DNA from: Symbiodinium natans
Lineage: Eukaryota; Sar; Dinophyceae; Suessiales; Symbiodiniaceae
Assembly: GCA_905221605.1 (NCBI GenBank)
Contig: CAJNDS010000657.1
Location: forward strand, 511,001 to 575,000
Direction: 5' to 3'
DNA length: 64,000 bases
This document shows positions 59,100 to 64,000 of the stretch, one piece after another; the first letter of the stretch is position 1, and every line of letters starts with the position of its first letter. The position numbers and the translations under genes were made by a program. The notes beneath the pieces are model-generated. The model was not told the origin of the DNA. It made no database searches and saw nothing but the letters and a program-made list of their open reading frames with translations.

Positions 59100-59602
59100 G
59101 CGTCTGGGGGGTTGAAGGGCATACAGGGCTCGTAGGGTTCTTCAAGGGGTATGGGGCTTGGCTAGGGCTTGAGGGTTGGGTGTTTTGGATGTAGGGCTCA
59201 AACCCCAAACCCCCAACCCCCAAACCCCAAACCTTAAACCCTAAACCCTCCTTCTTGCGAAGTCTAAGGATCTTGCCGACTCAGGTTTTTTGACGGTTCC
59301 GCCGCTTCAAGTGCCAACCCTCACTTCGCAGAAGCCCTCTGAGCTCGAAGGCCTGCAGGGGTGGTCGGTTTAGGGATTTTAGCTTTAGGGTTTAGGGTTA
59401 GGGTTTAGGGTTTAGGGTTTAGGGTTTAGGGTTTAGGGTTTAGGGTTTAGGGTTTAGGGATATAGGGTTTAGGACCTCAGGACGAGGCAGGGTCTTTTCT
59501 ACAGGTCCGGCGATATGCCGATGTACCACAGGGGCCCTGCAAGCCGGGGGGGCTTAGAGTTGTAGGGCTTAGGGCTTCGATATTCGAAATTTAGGGTTTA
59601 AC

Positions 59603-59703
59603 TTGGGATCTTCCCCCCATACCAACAGCCCTTGAAAGGGATTCTAATCGGGGTACTAGAATCCCGGTTAATTACTGCTAGTATAAGGGGGGAACATCCC
59701 AAA
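59603..59703. mobile_element. Family A inverted-repeat element
   Basis: TTGGGATCTTCCCCCCATAC to TATAAGGGGGGAACATCCCAA, with inner AACAGCCCTTGAAAGGG arms. Confidence 0.7.
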
Positions 59704-60524
59704 ATTTAGCCTGGAATTCAAGCAGTCGCGTCAGCAGTAAGCCCTGGAAACCTTGGGGAGGCTTTGGGTTTTGGGAGGGTGTAGGGTTTAGGGTTTATCG
59801 GGGTTCGGGCTTGGGTTTAGGAGATGCAGGCTTGGGATGTCAAGCACCCTTGGTCATGAAGCTATCATGGCAATGCCACTCCGAAAAATGCCTCACTGTC
59901 ACTTTCCATTCAGGCCTCCCCTTTAAGCATCAAAACTGGAGATCCGGTTGCTTCAGGGACCCCGTCAGCAAAAACTTAGGGTTCAGGGTTTAGGACCTAG
60001 ATTGTTTAAAAAGCCTCAACCCCCTGCCGTTGTCGAAGCCTAACTGTGGGGGGGGGGGGGGGGGAGACGGGCTGAAGGAGGGCCTCAAACGGCTCCCCGG
60101 CTCAGGATAAAGTCCTCGGCTCACGGTCAGGTGTGCGGGGCCCCTTGCAACATCTCTCTTCAGGCTAACTAGAGCCCCATGAGCCACATGTTCAACTTGG
60201 CGCCAAGCCAGGAAGGCATACAAAGCCCCAAGGAGGCTCGGGGTTTAGGTTAGGGGTTAGAGGGGTTTAGAAGGTTACAAGTTAGCAAAATCGGCCCTCA
60301 ACAATCCTAGGCTACGTTGCATCCTGGAGCTGGAGAAGCGCCAGAGTCTGATTGGCACATGGCATGACACTTACCACAAAACGCCGTCACATGATTGCGT
60401 GCAGAAATCTGCATGCCAGAACATTCCGCGCGCGTCACAGCCAAAGACCCCTGACCACATAAAACAGCTACTGGGACATGGCGCGGCGATGGTCTTGGCG
60501 ACGAGGTCCGCCTCCTGACGCAAT

Positions 60525-60656
60525 ACGGGGGGTCCCCTAATATAGACCCCCAAATAGTAGGATCCCCGTTTCAAAAAGGACCCCAAATAGTAGGATCCCC
60601 TGTTTCAATGGACCCCAATAAGGTACCCCTACTTCCGGAAACCCCCATACGGGCGA
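60525..60656. mobile_element. Family E element with internal duplication
   Basis: GGGGGTCCCCTAATATAGAC with two copies of CCCAAATAGTAGGATCCCC, ending ACTTCCGGAAACCCCCATA. It lies just downstream of the GNAT stop. Confidence 0.5.
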
Positions 60657-60846
60657 TACAAGGCTCAGGGCCTAGGGGCTTTGGGCTTTTCAGGGTGCCA
60701 CAGGGTAGCCTCAGAACGCGTCTCAGAATCTTCCTGCGAGATTGTCCGCACAATACTTGTCTTTCTCTGGCAAGCCTCGCGGCAAAGCACGACGCCCTTC
60801 CGAGCAAGCAGAAATGAAGCTTGGAACTCTCGACTCCTGGGTTGGG

Positions 60847-61969
60847 CTAGAGGCAGCCCCGCGAGAACAGAGCGTAGGAGGTGGGCCCGCGAATCATGGC
60901 GGTACCGCCAGGCTGCTTCTCCAGCTGGAGCGTCTCCACTGCAAACTTGACAAGATCTTCATCGAACGTGTCTACCCGCAACATCTTTCCTTCGCACCGA
61001 GCTGCTGCGGCGGCCAGCAGCTTCTGAGCCATGGGTAAGTTGGGAGCCACGATTGGGCCCACCACTTTGCCTGTTCCGTGAGGCCCCCAATCTCCAAAGT
61101 CCCGGATCAGTGCAAATGCGTCATGGCCTTGGTCATGGGAGCTCAGCACTGCAGCTCCAGGACTTTGTGCAACCAGCGTCAGCAACATTGCCCGCTGCAT
61201 CCCTGTAGCGAGAGAGTCCTGTTCAATCATCCGGGCCAGGTCCATGGGACTTTCTTGGACACCTTCCGCGTGCTCAGCTGCAACATCCTTTGCAACCATG
61301 CCCCTCGCTTGAAAGGTTTGATGGGTCTCTTTGAAGCCCAACTTCGAATACAGTCGGCGCCCCGCCTCACTTGAGATGAGATGCAGCACTCGGTTGGGTA
61401 CCAATGCCATGACCTTCTCCGTCAGCGTGCGTCCAACCGACCTGCCCTGCCAATCCTTATGCACCTTGGTAGCCCAGTAACCATATTTTTTTAATACGGG
61501 CACCCGTTTTTTTTGGGGAGGTTGGGGATTCTATGATAAAGGGAACCTTGAACCCCAAAAACCGGAAAAGGGGTATGGACTGATTGCGCCATCAAGGCAC
61601 AATGATCATACTCACGGTGGCTACGTCATTGCCAAAAGGAGTGGCCATGGCTGCGCCAACCACCTCGCCCTCGCTGCCTATGGCCACCATACCAAAGGAG
61701 ACCTGTCAAGCGTAAGTGTGGAGCGTAGTAGGGCTTGCGGGTTATAGAGGCTTGGCAAATTGTCATTCATAGGGGTGTAGCTGACTGACAGGAAAAAAAG
61801 AAAGAAAAAACGCTCTGGGCCGGAGTCTTTGAGAAGATCTGACCTTCAACACTTGTTCCCAGTCCTCCTCTCGGTGTGGCCACTTCTCCTCTTTGCTCAA
61901 GGCGTGGGCACCCTTGATGTGGGCTTCTGTGAAACGCACATATGCAGGACCTTCCGCAGGACTGACCAT
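60847..61969 (-). CDS. GNAT-family N-acetyltransferase (YitH-like, about 281 aa), three exons
   Basis: Exons (minus): 61969-61844 (42 codons), 61702-61601 (34), 61464-60847 (205 plus stop). Exon 1 has the GNAT alpha1-alpha2 region with KWPHREEDWEQVL; exon 2 gives strands beta2-beta4 ending ATVSMII; exon 3 opens with the acetyl-CoA loop VHKDWQGRSVGRTL (the Q/RxxGxG/A type signature) followed by SEAGRRLYSKLGFKET. The long C-terminal part with PMDLARMIEQDS and GPHGTGKVVGPIVA matches the second half of the YitH-type GNATs (usual length about 280 aa). Both introns are GT-AG with a 3-bp direct repeat at their junctions (GTC for intron 1, GTG for intron 2). Intron 2 is an inverted-repeat introner. 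The start ATG follows a CAG that could take a spliced leader. Predicted reaction: transfer of acetyl from acetyl-CoA to an amine; substrate unknown. Reading exon 3 upstream without splicing adds 13 false residues from the introner. Confidence 0.92.
61465..61600 (-). mobile_element. Introner, family B, forming GNAT intron 2
   Basis: The 136-base intron begins (minus) GTGCCTTGATGGC and ends GGGCTACCAAG, followed by GTG of the next exon. Its ends are the imperfect inverted repeat CTTGGTAGCCCAGTAACC shared with six to seven other loci in the window. The host codon GTG occurs on both sides as a 3-bp direct repeat. Removing the element rejoins SMII to VHKDWQGR, the expected GNAT loop, so the element is spliced out. 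GT and AG are used as splice sites; the AG is the last two bases of the element's TIR. Confidence 0.85.
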
Positions 61970-62138
61970 GGCTGCACCCCGGGTTTCAAGTTCCTTTGGC
62001 GTGCATCTGGGTGGATGGCAACATTGTGATCCCTTTTTGGGTACCCAAAAATAGTAGGTGCCGTATAGTAGCGACCCATATGCCTTGAGGCAGACATGCC
62101 TTCCGAAGAAATGCGCCTCCTCTCTGCCCACTTACAGG

Positions 62139-62225
62139 TTTAGGGTTTAGGGTTTAGGGTTTAGGGTTTAGGGTTTAGGGTTTAGGGTTTAGGGTTTAGG
62201 GTTTAGGGTTTAGGGTTTAGGGCTT
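62139..62225. repeat. Telomere-like (TTTAGGG)n array upstream of the GNAT gene
   Basis: About 12 copies, 170 bp upstream of the GNAT start. Confidence 0.95.
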
Positions 62226-62244
62226 GAGCCTGAAGAGATCCGGC

Positions 62245-63473
62245 CTTCGTCGTCCTGAGCATGCCCACCAAGATCAACTTGCAGAAGCCCGAAACCCGAA
62301 ACCCGAAACCCTAGACCCTAAACCCCATTATAACCCCTAAACCCTAAACCCTAAACCCTAAACCCTAAACCCTAAACCCCGGAGCAGCCAGGGCAATGGC
62401 AGCCATGACCCGCGCAAGTGGATGGGGCCAGCTCCATATCTTGCATGTGCAATGTCGTCCCAGCTTTAGCTCTCTTAACCCTATACCCTATACCCTAAAC
62501 CCTAAACCCTAAACCCTAAACCCCAAGCCCTACACCCTTTTCGAACTCAGAATTTGCCCTAGTGACGGGATGCAAAGCACAGATGGCCGCACGCAGTGAC
62601 GCGGGGACGCCGGGGACGAAGGGAACGTAGGGAGCGCGTCCCCTAAACTCATGCACCTTGGGATGTTCCCCCGTAATTATCCTGACAGTCCTTAGTCGGG
62701 CTTTTTGGTAAGGGGTGCTCTGATCCCTATTGTTAAGGACTCCGAGTATAAGGGGGAACATCCCAATCATGAACCCTTAAACCGCCTTCAACCCGCAAGC
62801 CCCCTCAAGTCTACAAAACAAGCTCAATGTTTTGTTGCGACCCTGAGCCCCCCCCCGCCCCCCATTATACGGTCGTTCTGGCCCTCATGGTATCCCCGCC
62901 CTAACCCCTTGCCCCTAAAATTGCTCTAAACCAAATCCGCTACTGTAAACCATATACGCCAGAAAAGCCCTAAACCCTTAATCCGCGGAAACCCTTTGTT
63001 GAAACCTAAGCCAGAACACCCGAGAGCCTACATAAACCATAAACTCGAAACCTCAACCCGAAAAGCCCTCTAACCCCTAAAACCCTGGATGCTACAAACC
63101 CTACATTTACAACACTAAACCTAAATCCTTACACCAACACGCGCTTACGAAAGCGCTGCCGTTTGGCGCGCCCTAAACCCTAAAGCCTAAGACCCTTAAA
63201 CCATAAACCCCGCCTGAACCCCAATCCCTTCACCCCTTAACCCCAAACTCCTAAACCCTAAACCCCCGAACCCTGAACTTCTGAACTCCTAAACCACGAA
63301 ACCCCAAACCATAATCCTAAACCCCTGAACCCCTGAACCCCGAAATCCCTAACCCTAACCCCTAAACCCCTTCTGATTCTGGGCTCAGGTTTTTGTCGGG
63401 GGCCTCTCTCCCGCCCTTGCTCGGGATGACTTTGTGACCGTCGCTGTGGCACATGCTGACGGGGTCATCATAC
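62245..63473 (-). CDS. Exons of an unidentified gene (partial, enters from the right)
   Basis: Three islands read well on the minus strand. 63473-63404 gives DDPVSMCHSDGHKVIPSKGG with acceptor CAAG|G and a GC donor. 62656-62536 (40 codons plus one base) gives EFRGRAPYVPFVPGVPASLR and AAICALHPVTRANSEFEK, with acceptor CCCAAG|G lying at the edge of an inverted-repeat element and a GT donor. About 62279-62245 gives LILVGMLRTTK. I do not recognise the protein. The gene lies upstream of, and in the same direction as, the GNAT gene; its start is outside the window or beyond 63.5 kb, and its stop is not identified. Confidence 0.45.
62657..62766. mobile_element. Family A inverted-repeat element at an exon edge
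   Basis: Ends CCTTGGGATGTTCCCCC and GGGGGAACATCCCAA are inverted repeats; inner arms CAGTCCTTA / TAAGGACT also pair. On the minus strand the element ends CATCCCAAG and is followed at once by the exon GTGCATGAG, so its terminus supplies the AG acceptor. The flanks GTTCATGA and GTGCATGA are near-identical 8-mers, a possible target duplication. Confidence 0.75.
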
Positions 63474-63890
63474 CTTGTTTAGGGTTTAGGGCTTAGGGTT
63501 TAGGGTTTCCCAATTTGGGAGTTTAGGGTTTAGAGTTTAGGGTCATCATACCTTGCAAAGACTTCTCTACCATTTGCTTGTTGCCCTTATAAGGAAGAGT
63601 ATTGCCGCCTCTGAAGCAAACAGGGTCATTATACCTTCAGCAAAGACTTCTGGTGGCGAGATTTCGTTTAGGGCTTAGGGTTTCCCAAATTTGGGAGTTT
63701 AGGGTGTAGGGTTTAGGGTATGTGCTTATTGCCCTTACATGGAAGAATATCTATTCTTCTTTTGTCGGTTCTTAAGCAAACAGTCATCATACCTTGCAAA
63801 GACTTTTGGTGAGGGTTGAGGAGTTTAGGGTTTAATTAGGGTTCACCCAATTTGGGAGTTGAGGGTTTAGGGTTTGGGAGTTTAGGGCAC
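63450..63890. repeat. Tandem duplications around an exon acceptor
   Basis: GGTCATCATACCTTGCAAAG recurs with changes at about 63456, 63541, 63627 and 63782, and TCCCAATTTGGGAGTTTAGG at about 63507, 63681 and 63846. The units contain, on the minus strand, CAAG|GTATGATGACC, the acceptor and start of the exon 63473-63404. Confidence 0.75.
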
Positions 63891-64000
63891 ACAATGACCT
63901 TGGAGGCTTCCGGACTCGTACGTTCCTAGAAGGAATTCAGGCCAGAACCTCCCCCGCCGAATCTTGCGCCTGCCCCCCCCCGCCCCACTCCCCTTGCAAA

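Larger units (their letters stand above)
59100..60846. other. Region between propeller exons and the GNAT stop
   Basis: It contains one family A element, one family E element, TTTAGGG arrays (59390-59470), a poly-G tract (60043-60064) and a minus-strand frame at 60223-59990 that might be a first exon. No convincing gene. Confidence 0.4.

Noticed and set aside
61465-61503. Upstream start and first 13 residues of the GNAT frame
   Set aside because: They are translated introner; the true upstream sequence is on exons 1 and 2.
1369-63700. Regular repeats with unique spacers as a CRISPR array
   Set aside because: The repeat is the 7-bp telomere unit in tandem, in both orientations, and spacers are exons or element DNA of irregular length; nothing else is prokaryotic.

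Overview
The window looks like nuclear DNA of a dinoflagellate. This is an inference from several signs. There is no bacterial-type gene packing and no long ORF. Every gene I could reconstruct is on the minus strand, a unidirectional layout. Protein-guided splice sites use GC and GA donors as well as GT, and the acceptors are nearly all AG followed by G; this is the unusual splice grammar reported for dinoflagellates. Dozens of arrays of the heptamer TTTAGGG/CCCTAAA, the plant/dinoflagellate telomere repeat, lie inside the sequence in both orientations, so they are interstitial and do not mark a chromosome end. I cannot name the species.

The key to the window is that the short unique islands between the telomere-like arrays are exons, and the arrays are intron sequence. 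The proof is a tandem-domain glutathione S-transferase/glutaredoxin-like gene (51472 to 42905, minus), whose eight recognised exons of 24 to 334 bases rebuild two thioredoxin-fold domains. Reading the other islands the same way gives, in transcription order from the right edge: exons of an unidentified gene (63.5-62.2 kb); a GNAT acetyltransferase with three exons (61969-60847); a propeller-like repeat gene (about 58.9-53.0 kb); the GST gene; a large gene or genes for a Cys-bearing surface-protein repeat (about 42.5-26.8 kb); a sushi/CCP-like gene (about 24.1-13.5 kb); a three-exon secreted protein with 15 Cys/Trp repeats (12471-10172); and a second sushi-like exon series (9.8-1.5 kb). A broken relative of a cellular RNA-dependent RNA polymerase lies at 33.4-32.9 kb.

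A second layer is made of small inverted-repeat elements of about 55-180 bp in at least six families. One family (TIR about CTTGGTAGCCCAGT) forms intron 2 of the GNAT gene and appears to form intron 1 of the Cys/Trp-repeat gene. In both cases a 3-bp direct repeat marks the junctions and removal of the element restores the protein, so these are introner elements. A second family (TIR about TTGGGATGTTCCCC) supplies an AG acceptor at 62657. Two larger TIR elements (20713-22202 and 47455-49227), microsatellites, poly-G/C tracts and several local duplications make up the rest.

Limits: exons were found by eye from reading frame, splice signals and family resemblance, without RNA evidence or database searches. 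Gene boundaries in the surface-repeat and sushi-like regions, and whether they are one gene or several, are not settled.
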